Part shown: in pieces, positions 18,120 to 26,770 of the stretch
How positions within the stretch are numbered: the stretch's first letter is position 1
Layout of the letters: the number at the start of each line of letters is the position of its first letter
Assembly (NCBI GenBank): GCA_036843405.1
Contig: DAITSJ010000012.1
Location: forward strand, 32,799-96,798
Length of the DNA stretch: 64,000 nucleotides
From: DGNJ01 sp002388905
GTDB lineage: Bacteria; Pseudomonadota; Gammaproteobacteria; Pseudomonadales; Porticoccaceae
Direction: 5' to 3'
Program-made: the position numbers and the translations under genes
Notes under the pieces: model-generated
Databases searched by the model: none
What the model was told of the DNA's origin: nothing
Seen by the model: the letters and a program-made list of their open reading frames with translations, nothing else

Positions 18120-20276
18120 TTATCCGTTCACTTTCTTGTCGATCAGGTCGATCACTTCCGAGGCCGCCTCGGTGATATTGGTGCCGGGACCGTACACGGC
18201 CGCCACGCCCATGTTCAGGAGATCTTCGTAGTCCTTGGGCGGAATGACGCCGCCGCAGACCACCAGCACGTCCTCGGCGCCTTCCTTCTTAAGGGCATCC
18301 ATCAGTTGGGGCACCAGGGTCTTGTGGCCGGCTGCCAGAGAGGAGACACCGACGATGTGGACGTCGTTTTCAACGGCCTGGCGGGCGGCTTCCTCCGGGG
18401 TCTGGAACATGGGGCTGATGTCCACGTCGAAACCGATATCGGCAAAGGCGGTGGCAATGACCTTGGCGCCGCGGTCGTGGCCGTCCTGGCCCATCTTGGC
18501 CACCAGCAGCCGGGGACGGCGACCGTGGTCCCGGGCAAAGGCTTCGACTTTTTCCTTGATGGAATCGAACATGCTGTCTCCTTCATAGGCCTTGCCGTAA
18601 ACGCCGCTGATGGTGCGCTGCTGGGCGCGGTGCCGGCCCCAGACCTTTTCCAGGGCATCGGAGATCTCGCCCACGGTGGCGCGCTCCCGGGCGGCATCCA
18701 CCGCCAGGGTAAGGAGGTTGCCCTGACCGGATTCGGCGGCCTCGGTGAGCTTATCCAGGGCGGCGTGGCAGGCGTTCTGGTTACGTTGTGCCCGGACCTT
18801 CTTAAGGCCGCGAATCTGGGAATCCCGAACCGCGCTGTTGTCGATGTCCAGCACATCGACATTGGGCTCCTTGTCCTTGTCGAGTTGATATTTGTTGACG
18901 CCGACAATGACTTCCTCGCCCCGGTCGATACGCGCCTGTTTCTCGGCCGCGGCTTCCTCGATACGCAGCTTGGGCATGCCCGACTCCACGGCGCGGGTCA
19001 TGCCGCCCATTTCCTCCACTTCCTCGATGACCTTGCGGGCTTCCTGAACCAACTGGTCGGTAAGGGATTCCACATAATAGGAGCCGGCGAGGGGGTCCAC
19101 CACGTTGGTGATGCCCGTCTCGTGCTGGAGCACCAGCTGGGTATTGCGGGCGATGCGAGCCGAAAAGTCGGTGGGCAGGGCGAGGGCCTCGTCGAAGGCG
19201 TTGGTGTGCAGTGACTGGGTGCCGCCCAGCACCGCCGCCATGGCTTCAACGGTGGTGCGCATGATGTTGTTGTAGGGGTCGCGACTGGTGAGGCTGACAC
19301 CCGAGGTCTGGCAGTGAGTGCGCAGCATCAGGGATTTGGGGTTCTTGGGGCTGAACTTCTCCTTCATCATGGAGGCCCAGAGAATCCTGGCTGCACGGAG
19401 CTTGGCCACTTCCATGAAGAAGTTCATGCCTATGGCGAAGAAGAAGGACAGGCGCGGTGCGAACTTGTCCACCTCCAGGCCGCTCTCGATGGCGGTGCGC
19501 ACGTACTCGATGCCGTCGGCGATGGTAAAGGCCAGCTCCTGGACATTGGTGGCGCCGGCTTCCTGCATGTGGTAGCCGGAAATCGAGATCGAGTTGAATT
19601 TGGGCATGTGGTCCGCGGTGTACCCGATGATGTCGGAGACAATGCGCATGGAGGGCGCGGGCGGGTAGATATAGGTATTGCGGACCATGAATTCCTTGAG
19701 GATGTCGTTTTGCAGCGTACCGGCCAACTTGTCCGGCGTGACACCCTGTTCCTCGGCGGCGACAATATACATGGCCATTACCGGCAGCACGGCGCCGTTC
19801 ATGGTCATGGATACAGAGACCTGATCCAGGGGAATCTCGTCGAACAGGACTTTCATGTCCTCGACGCTGTCGATGGCCACGCCGGCCTTGCCCACGTCAC
19901 CGGTGACGCGTTCGTGATCGGAATCGTAGCCCCGGTGGGTTGCCAGGTCGAAGGCAACGGACAGGCCCTGCTGGCCGGCCGCCAGGTTGCGCTTGTAAAA
20001 GGCGTTGGACTCCTCGGCGGTGGAAAAGCCGGCGTACTGGCGCACGGTCCAGGGGCGCGCGGTGTACATCGTGGCCCGCGGGCCGCGCTTGAAGGGGGCG
20101 AAGCCCGGCAGCGAATCCATGTGCTCGAGACTGTCGGTATCCTCCGCCGTATAGAGCGGTTTTACCGGGATACCTTCCGGGGTTTCCCATACGAGTTCCT
20201 CGGGCGAGCGCCCTTTGAGTTCCTTCTCGGCAGCCTCTCGCCATTCGTTCAACGAAGGCTTGGGAAAATCGGTCAT
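18120..20276 (-). CDS. mcm: methylmalonyl-CoA mutase, single-chain
   Basis: A 718-residue adenosylcobalamin enzyme that converts (R)-methylmalonyl-CoA to succinyl-CoA. The N-terminal barrel has the RGPRATMYTARPWTVRQYAG-type signature around residues 75-95. The C-terminal cobalamin-binding domain has DGHDRG at 598-603 (lower axial His 600) and the later GVSSLAAGH and GG segments. A TTG two codons earlier is open, but the ATG at 20276 has GGAG nine bases upstream. It is the first gene of the operon and is read away from an AraC-type regulator. Confidence 0.96.
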   Translation of the reverse strand: MTDFPKPSLNEWREAAEKELKGRSPEELVWETPEGIPVKPLYTAEDTDSLEHMDSLPGFAPFKRGPRATMYTARPWTVRQYAGFSTAEESNAFYKRNLAAGQQGLSVAFDLATHRGYDSDHERVTGDVGKAGVAIDSVEDMKVLFDEIPLDQVSVSMTMNGAVLPVMAMYIVAAEEQGVTPDKLAGTLQNDILKEFMVRNTYIYPPAPSMRIVSDIIGYTADHMPKFNSISISGYHMQEAGATNVQELAFTIADGIEYVRTAIESGLEVDKFAPRLSFFFAIGMNFFMEVAKLRAARILWASMMKEKFSPKNPKSLMLRTHCQTSGVSLTSRDPYNNIMRTTVEAMAAVLGGTQSLHTNAFDEALALPTDFSARIARNTQLVLQHETGITNVVDPLAGSYYVESLTDQLVQEARKVIEEVEEMGGMTRAVESGMPKLRIEEAAAEKQARIDRGEEVIVGVNKYQLDKDKEPNVDVLDIDNSAVRDSQIRGLKKVRAQRNQNACHAALDKLTEAAESGQGNLLTLAVDAARERATVGEISDALEKVWGRHRAQQRTISGVYGKAYEGDSMFDSIKEKVEAFARDHGRRPRLLVAKMGQDGHDRGAKVIATAFADIGFDVDISPMFQTPEEAARQAVENDVHIVGVSSLAAGHKTLVPQLMDALKKEGAEDVLVVCGGVIPPKDYEDLLNMGVAAVYGPGTNITEAASEVIDLIDKKVNG

Positions 20277-20502
20277 GGCCAAAGTCTCCAGTGGTTATGC
20301 GCAGGAATTGTTAAAGATAGCCCCGGGGCGGTTATCGTGCCTATCGCGACTTTATAGGATAGGTCAAACGGCGCCAACCATAGCGGTTGTCGGGAATTTT
20401 GGTAAGGACGTTTTTTGTCAACAAAACTCACAAAAAATATCATAAATTTGAGACAATAAACACTTAGAGTGTCTATTCATCACAGAAAAGGACGTAATTC
20501 TT
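20277..20502. promoter_or_regulatory. divergent promoter region, mutase operon / AraC regulator
   Basis: This 226-base space lies between two divergent genes and is AT-rich next to the regulator. It contains the short palindrome ACACT-TAG-AGTGT at 20460-20472, 30 bases before the regulator's start. A role as operator is a guess. AAAAGGACG at about 20486-20494 serves as the ribosome site of the GTG-started regulator gene. Confidence 0.4.
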
Positions 20503-21537
20503 GTGGCCACTATTTGTATGCATCATGTGCTGGCGTCGCTCAGGGCACCGCAGAGCCGCGGTTTCAGTCCCCGTTCCCTGCTCACGCGGGCCGGCATCAA
20601 CCCGCAACTGGTGGGCGATCCTTCCCGCCGGGTTCATACCGATCAGGTGGCGCGGCTGTTCAAGCTGATCCAGCTTGAACTGGACGACGAATTCATGGGC
20701 TTCACCGCCAACCCCTGTCGCGTGGGGGTCTTCAGGATCATGTGCGATCTGGTCAAACACAGCCGGACGCTGGGCGAAATGCTCGAACAGGCCGCCGAAT
20801 TTTACAGCCTGATCGGTGACAATCTGTCCATGGCGCTGGAAAAAAAGCGGGGCAGGGCGGTTTTTCGGTTCTCTCTCGCCCGTCCCGAGCTGGACCCCGA
20901 GCATTTCCTCGCCGAGTTCCTGCTGGTGATCTGGCACCGCTTCCCGAGCTGGTACATCGGCGAGGCCATTCGCCTGCGAGAAACCCATTTTGCCTTTCCC
21001 GAGCCGCAACACCGCCGCGAATTGCAGATCATGTTCCCCGGCAAGCTCCAGTTCGATCGGGGAAGCAACCAGCTGGTCTTTGATGCCGTCTATCTGGACA
21101 AGCCCCTGGTGCGCAGCAACGCCGAATTGACTTATTTTGTGCGCAATGCGCCCGCGGATGTGATGACCATTCCCGGCGTGGACAGCAGCCTGGAGCGACA
21201 GATCGAGCGCATTATCGAGAACCGCAGCGATGCGGCGCTGGTGTTTCCCGGTCTTGACGAAGTGGCGATGGAGTTGGGAATCGGTGCCCAGACGCTTTAT
21301 CGCCAGTTGCGGCGCAGCGGTACCAGTTACCAGAAGATCAAGGATGACATCCGCCGGGAAACCGCCATCGGCAAGCTGGTGGAGGAAGGACTGCCTGTGG
21401 AGCGGGTATCGGAAATCGTCGGCTTTTCCGAGGCCCGGTCTTTCACCCGTGCCTTTCGCCAGTGGACGGGGATGGCACCACGGGAATATTGCCAAAGCAT
21501 CGGCCGCGTGGCGTCGCGGCGCGGGTCAACCCGCTAG
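20503..21537 (+). CDS. AraC-family transcriptional regulator
   Basis: A 344-residue regulator with an N-terminal ligand-binding part of the Arabinose_bd/OruR type (about 15-210) and a C-terminal double helix-turn-helix of the AraC family (about 235-335: LGIGAQTLYRQLRRSGTSYQ, VSEIVGFSEARSFTRAFRQW). It is transcribed away from the methylmalonyl-CoA operon, so it probably controls that operon in response to propionate, an odd-chain acid or a related metabolite. That link is by position only. It has a GTG start. Confidence 0.88.
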   Translation: MATICMHHVLASLRAPQSRGFSPRSLLTRAGINPQLVGDPSRRVHTDQVARLFKLIQLELDDEFMGFTANPCRVGVFRIMCDLVKHSRTLGEMLEQAAEFYSLIGDNLSMALEKKRGRAVFRFSLARPELDPEHFLAEFLLVIWHRFPSWYIGEAIRLRETHFAFPEPQHRRELQIMFPGKLQFDRGSNQLVFDAVYLDKPLVRSNAELTYFVRNAPADVMTIPGVDSSLERQIERIIENRSDAALVFPGLDEVAMELGIGAQTLYRQLRRSGTSYQKIKDDIRRETAIGKLVEEGLPVERVSEIVGFSEARSFTRAFRQWTGMAPREYCQSIGRVASRRGSTR

Positions 21538-21790
21538 CCAGGCCGGAGCCTGTAAACCCATTAACCCGGCACAGGCCAGCCCCCCTTGGTGCCGGCACCG
21601 CGAGCGGACAAGACCGGGCACGATCCGGTAACGGATCGCCACGCCGCCTGGTGCGCCAGAGGCTGACATTGAGCAGGGCAAAGACCATGAGAATGATGCT
21701 CCCGATGTGAATACCGCCACCCACCTTGGTGCCCAGGCCGTCAAAGACCAACTGGGGCAGGGTGACCGTGCGCTTGAGCCTGGACACGAC

Positions 21791-22540
21791 TCAGCTGGCC
21801 TGTTTTTGATAGCTGGCCAGCAGGCGATTTGCATCGCCCGGGGCGCAGGCTTTCCTGTCGTTGTCAAAAAAACAGTAAACGGATTTTCCCGTTTCCCGCC
21901 AGCGCCGGCATTTTCTCGCCAGTCCGGCGAGGGTGCGGCCATCGTAGGCGCCTTCGTAGGGTGTTTTCGCCGGGCCGTGCATCCGGATGTAAACGAAGTC
22001 GGCGGTGACAACCTGGGGCGAGCGGTATTGCTGGAGATCGTAAAAGCACAGAGAGGCGCCATGCTTTTCCAGGCTTTCATAGACCGGATCGCAAAACCAG
22101 CTGGGGTCGCGAAACTCGAAGGCGCATTTCAGGCCCCCGGGCGTTTGCGCGAGGAAGCTCTCGAGCCTTTCTGTATTGACCCGCCACCTGGGCGGAAGCT
22201 GGAAGAGCACCGGCCCCAGCTTGTCGCCCAGCGGCTCCAGCGTGCGTACCAGCCGGTCGAGTGGCTGGCCGGGATCCTTGAGTTTTTTCATGTGTGTGAG
22301 ATAACGGCTGGCCTTGACGGCGAAGAGAAAATCCCCGGGTGTCTCCGTAACCCACTCCCGCACGGTTTTGCTGTCGGGCAGGCTGTAAAAAGTCTTGTTG
22401 ATTTCCACGCTATTGAAGCTGCGGGCATAGGTCTTGAGCATTTGATGCGACGGGGTTTTATCCGGATAAAAATTGCCCACCCAGTCGTCGAAATGCCAGC
22501 CGGAAGTTCCGACCCGTAATTGCCGCTCTGCTTTGGTCAT
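21791..22540 (-). CDS. DUF72 family protein
   Basis: A 249-residue member of the YecE/DUF72 family, a TIM-barrel-like fold of unknown biochemical role. Typical segments are RVGTSGWHFDDWVGNFYP near the N-terminus, NSVEINKTFYSLP, and CAFEFRDPSWF. Its start overlaps the stop of the DNA ligase gene by the four bases ATGA (22537-22540), so the two are co-translated. Structure surveys suggest a possible nucleic-acid or nuclease-related role for the family, but that is not shown by this sequence. Confidence 0.85.
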   Translation of the reverse strand: MTKAERQLRVGTSGWHFDDWVGNFYPDKTPSHQMLKTYARSFNSVEINKTFYSLPDSKTVREWVTETPGDFLFAVKASRYLTHMKKLKDPGQPLDRLVRTLEPLGDKLGPVLFQLPPRWRVNTERLESFLAQTPGGLKCAFEFRDPSWFCDPVYESLEKHGASLCFYDLQQYRSPQVVTADFVYIRMHGPAKTPYEGAYDGRTLAGLARKCRRWRETGKSVYCFFDNDRKACAPGDANRLLASYQKQAS

Positions 22541-23523
22541 GGCTCCTCCTTTACCACGTCTTCAGGCGCCTTGTCTTCCCGCAGACCCAGGAACCGGGGG
22601 TGTCGCAACTTGCCGTCGCGGGTCCACTCGGTAAAACCGATTTCCGCCACCAATTTCGGGGTAACCCAGGTGACGTCCTTTTCGCTGCCCTCGAAATCAT
22701 CAAAGGGACAGCTACGCCGTTTCATTTGTGCCATTCGCCGGTGTAGCCGGGTCAACAGGTCTTCGTCAAAGCCCGTGCCCACGCGGCCGGCGTAGCAGAG
22801 TTTGTCACTGTCGTAGTAGCCCAGCAGGAGAGCGCCAAAGCCGGTGCGCTTGCCTTCAGGCTCGGTGTAGCCGCAGATAATCAACTCCTGGCCATTCGTG
22901 CATTTCAGCTTGAGCCATTGCCGGGACCGTTTTCGTTGATAAGGACTGTGCGCGGCCTTTGCTATTACGCCTTCCCAGCCTTTCTTGCACGCTTCCCGGT
23001 GATACTTTTTGCCCGCTGCGTTGCGATGGGGCAGGTAGTGGAGCGGTGTTTGGAAACGAAACGCCGCTTTGAGTAATTTTTTGCGTTCCCGCAGGGGAAG
23101 CTGTTCCGTGTTGTAGCCATCCAGATGGATGATGTCGAAAACATAAGCGTGGACCGGCACTGCTCGCCGGAGTTTTTCGTCCGGGTCTTTTTCCTGCATT
23201 CGACGCTGCAGCTTGGCGAAAGAGGTCAACCCTTTGTGAAAAGTCACCAGTTCGCAGTCGACGGCGAAGCGGCCGGGAAGTGCTTCAACGGCCGTGACAA
23301 TTTCCGGGTAGGTACGGTTCAGTCGTTTGCGGTTGCGGGAATACAGTGTGGTCTTTTTGCCATTGTTAATGGCCAGGCACCGCACCCCGTCCAGTTTGCG
23401 TTCGAATAGCCAGCCATCGTCGTCGAAAGCCTGATCCGAAAGAACCGCCTTCATAAGCGCGACGAAGCCAGGCGCCTTTTGTTTGCTGCATTGCTCTCGC
23501 AATTTTCTGGGAATCCGGTTCAT
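22537..23523 (-). CDS. stand-alone ATP-dependent DNA ligase (LigD-ligase type)
   Basis: A 328-residue ATP-dependent DNA ligase with the adenylation domain and OB-fold but without polymerase or nuclease domains. The nucleotidyl-lysine is K43 in FERKLDGVRCL (motif I). Motifs VDCELVTF, FDIIHLDG and EGVIAKAAHSPYQRKRSRQWLKLK (III to V, the last in part) are present. Such ligases act in repair, often with Ku in end joining, but no Ku gene is in the window. It is translationally coupled to the DUF72 gene. Confidence 0.9.
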   Translation of the reverse strand: MNRIPRKLREQCSKQKAPGFVALMKAVLSDQAFDDDGWLFERKLDGVRCLAINNGKKTTLYSRNRKRLNRTYPEIVTAVEALPGRFAVDCELVTFHKGLTSFAKLQRRMQEKDPDEKLRRAVPVHAYVFDIIHLDGYNTEQLPLRERKKLLKAAFRFQTPLHYLPHRNAAGKKYHREACKKGWEGVIAKAAHSPYQRKRSRQWLKLKCTNGQELIICGYTEPEGKRTGFGALLLGYYDSDKLCYAGRVGTGFDEDLLTRLHRRMAQMKRRSCPFDDFEGSEKDVTWVTPKLVAEIGFTEWTRDGKLRHPRFLGLREDKAPEDVVKEEP

Positions 23524-23654
23524 GGTGGCCCCGGTTATTGCTTTCCCCGAGTATAGAAATAACTTGCATCCCGTGCCGTTTGGGTGTGGGCACTTTGGCT
23601 ACACTTCAGTGTAGACACTGATTTCTTACAGCAGCCAACATGGGAGGGTCAATT

Positions 23655-24971
23655 ATGAGTGACACCACGGCGGCCTCCCTGGCCGACCAGGTCGCCGGGG
23701 TTGCGGAATCTATCGACAATTTCGAATCGCCCGATCTCAATGGATTGATGAAACGCATCGGCGATGCCCCTGTGGTTTTGATCGGCGAGGCGAGCCACGG
23801 TACATCCGAGTTCTACCGCTACCGGGCGGCAATCACCCGCACCCTGATCGAACGCAAGGGTTTCAACATGGTGGCGGTGGAGGCGGACTGGCCGGACGCC
23901 GCCCGTATCGATCATTATGTACGCCACCTGACCACACCGCCCTCGGAATGGCGGGCCTTCACCCGCTTTCCCTCCTGGATGTGGCGCAACACGGATGTCC
24001 AGGAGTTTGTCGAGTGGTTGCGCCGCCACAACGGGCCGATCCCCCATCAATCGGAACGGGTTTCGTTTCACGGTCTCGATCTCTACAGCCTGTTCACGTC
24101 CATCGAGGAGGTGCTCAAGTACCTGGAAGGCGTGGATCCGGAAGCGGCAGCCGTGGCCCGGGAACGTTACAGCTGCCTGATGCCGTGGCAGGAGGAACCC
24201 GCCTTATACGGTCGTGCGGCACTCTCCGCACGCTTTCGGGAATGTGAGCAGGAGGTGGTTGACATTCTCACCGACCTGGTGGAAAAACGCATGGAATATG
24301 CGGCCCGGGACGGTGACAGTTTCCTTGATGCGGTGCAGAACGCCCGATTGGTGGCCAACGCCGAAGAATACTATCGGACTCTCTATACCGGCTACGCGGA
24401 CTCCTGGAACCTGCGCGACAGCCATATGTTCGAAACCCTGAAATCGCTTTTGGATTATCGCGGCGGGCATAGCAAAATAGTGGTCTGGGCGCACAACTCC
24501 CACAACGGCAATGCCGCCGCCACGGACATGGCCCGGCGCGGCCAATACAATATCGGCGAACTGTGTCGCAAGGTTTATGGCGACAGCGCCTACCTGATCG
24601 GTTTCGGCACCCACACCGGCACGGTGGCCGCCGCCAGTGACTGGGGTGCCCCCATGGAGGTCAAAGAGGTGCGCCCTTCCCTGGCGGAAAGCTGGGAGCG
24701 CGTTTGCCACGATACCGGGATTCCCGCATTTCACCTGCCCCTGCGGCATCTGAACGACCGCTCCCTGCGGCACTCGCTTCAAGAGGAGCGCCCGGAACGC
24801 GCCATTGGCGTGATCTACCGTCCGGATACCGAATGGGCCAGTCACTATTTTCACGCCCGACTCGCCGACCAGTTCGACGAATACATCTGGCTGGACGAGA
24901 CAAGCGCCGTGACGCCACTTGATGCGCAGGAGATGGCGGGTATGCCGGACACCTATCCCTTTGGACTCTAA
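23655..24971 (+). CDS. erythromycin-esterase-like protein
   Basis: A 438-residue protein of the EreA/ChaN-like superfamily. The hallmark GEASHGTSEFYRYRAAIT lies near residue 45, followed by VAVEADWPD and later VVWAHNSHNGN. The family includes macrolide esterases and succinoglycan-biosynthesis proteins; most chromosomal members have no known substrate, so resistance should not be assumed. The ATG at 23655 is chosen because GGAGGG at 23643-23648 is at proper distance. The earlier ATG at 23640 would put that site inside the gene. Confidence 0.85.
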   Translation: MSDTTAASLADQVAGVAESIDNFESPDLNGLMKRIGDAPVVLIGEASHGTSEFYRYRAAITRTLIERKGFNMVAVEADWPDAARIDHYVRHLTTPPSEWRAFTRFPSWMWRNTDVQEFVEWLRRHNGPIPHQSERVSFHGLDLYSLFTSIEEVLKYLEGVDPEAAAVARERYSCLMPWQEEPALYGRAALSARFRECEQEVVDILTDLVEKRMEYAARDGDSFLDAVQNARLVANAEEYYRTLYTGYADSWNLRDSHMFETLKSLLDYRGGHSKIVVWAHNSHNGNAAATDMARRGQYNIGELCRKVYGDSAYLIGFGTHTGTVAAASDWGAPMEVKEVRPSLAESWERVCHDTGIPAFHLPLRHLNDRSLRHSLQEERPERAIGVIYRPDTEWASHYFHARLADQFDEYIWLDETSAVTPLDAQEMAGMPDTYPFGL

Positions 24972-25186
24972 GGTGGTGACCGGGAATGACCAATCGCGCT
25001 GCACCTTGACAGCAGGTGCTGCCGGCGAATGGCGGCGGCCGTCCAGGGTGACGGGACACAGGTCGCACTACCCACCATTTCCCTTGCGCCTTACCCACCC
25101 GCCGTCGGGATGGCGGTTTGCAACCCGATTCCAGATGCTCAATCAGCAATGTTTTGTCATGGAAGAAATCGGATGCGTTCATTGCC

Positions 25187-26425
25187 TCAGAGCCACCCCC
25201 GGGTATGAACCGCCTCCGCAATCTGGCGCAGGGCGTTGACCCAGGCGCCGTGCCGGTGGGATGCGAGTTTCAGGTCGCGGGTGGTTCTCCGGGCTCTTTC
25301 ATAGCTGTCCAGCACCCGCTCACGTCGGCGCTTGTCCACGGTTTCCGCATCCCAGTAATTGTCATACAGGCCCTGGCTGCGCTCCATCTGACAGACGTGG
25401 ACGCTGCCGCTGTTGGCGATGACGTCCGGAACCAGGGCGATATCGCGCTCGCGCAACCGCTCATCGGCCCGGTGGGTGACGGGTGCGTTGGCGCCTTCGA
25501 CGATCAGGGAAGCCTGGATCCTATCGACATTGTCTTCGTTGATGACGCCCTGTACGGCGGCTGGAATCAGGATATCGCAATCGCATTCCAGTAATTCGGC
25601 ATTGTTCAGGGTCCGGCCCGCCGGGAAACCCTCCACCGTGCCGTTCTCTTCCACATGCTGTTGCAGCGAGGGAATATCCAGGCCCTCGGCCTGGTAGATG
25701 CCCCCGGTTACATCGCTCACCGCTACCAAAGTAACGCCGGCCTGGTGAAGGGCATCGGCGACAACGCTGCCCACCTGGCCGAAGCCCTGGATGGCGACCC
25801 GGGCCTCTTTCAGTTTAAGGCCCAGGTTTTCACAGGCCACTTCGGTGACCTCGAATACGCCCCGCCCGGTGGCTTCCTCGCCACCATAGGAGCCACCGAG
25901 AATGGGCGGCTTGTCGCTGATGGCAGCGGGGCAGTGGTAACCGTTGATCTTTTCGTATTCGTCCAGCATCCAGGCCATGGTTTGGCCGGAGGTACCTATA
26001 TCGGCGCCGGGAATGTCATAGGCCGGCCCCTGGGGACGGAGTTGGCGAATATAGGCCCGACACAGGCGCTCCAGTTCGTTGTTGCTCAGTTTGCGCGGAT
26101 CCGCGCGGATTCCGCCCTTGCCGCCGCCGGCTGGAATTCTCCCCGCGGCGTGCTTGATGCACATTAGCAGGCCCAGGGCCTCGACTTCCTGGAGCGACAG
26201 GTCAGGGGTAATGCGGGTGCCATCCCGGGTCGGGCCCAGGGCATCGTTGTAGTGGACACGATAGGCTTCGAAGATACGCCGGCTGCCGTCGTCCATTTTC
26301 AGGGGGATGCGAAATATCACGGTGCGATGGGGAACTTCCAAAAGCTCGATCACCTTGGGGTCGATGTCGCCGACCTGCCCTGCCTGGTGTAGGAAGCTCA
26401 GTGATTCGTCAAAAAATTCTCCCAT
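25187..26425 (-). CDS. gdhA: glutamate (Glu/Leu/Phe/Val family) dehydrogenase
   Basis: A 412-residue NAD(P)-dependent dehydrogenase. The catalytic-lysine region GGGKGGIR is at about 100-107 (K103), the Rossmann segment QGFGQVGS lies near 205, and SGQTMAW is also present. It interconverts glutamate and 2-oxoglutarate plus ammonia, although Leu/Phe/Val members look alike. The ATG at 26425 has GGGAGG eight bases upstream. An upstream open extension to 26530 lacks such a site. It is transcribed away from the aconitase gene. Confidence 0.88.
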   Translation of the reverse strand: MGEFFDESLSFLHQAGQVGDIDPKVIELLEVPHRTVIFRIPLKMDDGSRRIFEAYRVHYNDALGPTRDGTRITPDLSLQEVEALGLLMCIKHAAGRIPAGGGKGGIRADPRKLSNNELERLCRAYIRQLRPQGPAYDIPGADIGTSGQTMAWMLDEYEKINGYHCPAAISDKPPILGGSYGGEEATGRGVFEVTEVACENLGLKLKEARVAIQGFGQVGSVVADALHQAGVTLVAVSDVTGGIYQAEGLDIPSLQQHVEENGTVEGFPAGRTLNNAELLECDCDILIPAAVQGVINEDNVDRIQASLIVEGANAPVTHRADERLRERDIALVPDVIANSGSVHVCQMERSQGLYDNYWDAETVDKRRRERVLDSYERARRTTRDLKLASHRHGAWVNALRQIAEAVHTRGWL

Positions 26426-26770
26426 CTCATTATCCTCCCGCGATCCGGTGATAACGTCGTCGATAGACAGCCAATGGACCACGACCGGCACTGTGCCGAA
26501 GACCGGCGATGCTGGCTCGTGGTGTTTCATACAGAGGCTAGAACAGTCGGCGGAACCTTGCCATGGAGGTCTTTTTAAAAGAATTTGACCGAAGAGCCGG
26601 ATCAGGGAGGGATGATTTTGGGACGATCCGGCGGGATAGCGGCGTTTGCAGGAAAACCCTGTGCTACGCTTTCAGCATAGGCCCATGCAGGTCGAACCTG
26701 ACCCCCCCCCTGACCATTTGCCGAGAGTGAAGGACCTGACCATTTGCCGAGAGTGAAGGAGTAGTGCGCC
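26426..26770. promoter_or_regulatory. divergent intergenic region, gdhA / aconitase
   Basis: This space of 345 bases holds the promoters of both genes, although no clear -35/-10 pair was found. It includes a run of nine C at 26702-26710 and then a perfect tandem duplication (see the repeat entry). Confidence 0.5.
26709..26760 (+). repeat. perfect 26-bp tandem duplication carrying the ribosome site
   Basis: Two identical 26-base units lie at 26709-26734 and 26735-26760. Each begins CCTGACCATT and ends GAGTGAAGGA. The second copy supplies AAGGA(G), the ribosome binding site of the aconitase gene (GTG at 26771). The first copy places an identical AAGGA 26 bases earlier with no start codon. A shorter partial copy, CCTGACC, precedes the C run. 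Confidence 0.9.

Noticed and set aside
14767..18231. Two long plus-strand frames (589 and 561 codons) opposite pccA and pccB
   Set aside because: They are antisense to strongly conserved genes; translations are low-complexity, His/Gly/Asp-rich and match no family. Typical of GC-rich DNA.
23640..23654. Earlier start of the erythromycin-esterase-like gene
   Set aside because: It would place the GGAGGG ribosome site inside the coding region; ATG 23655 fits better.
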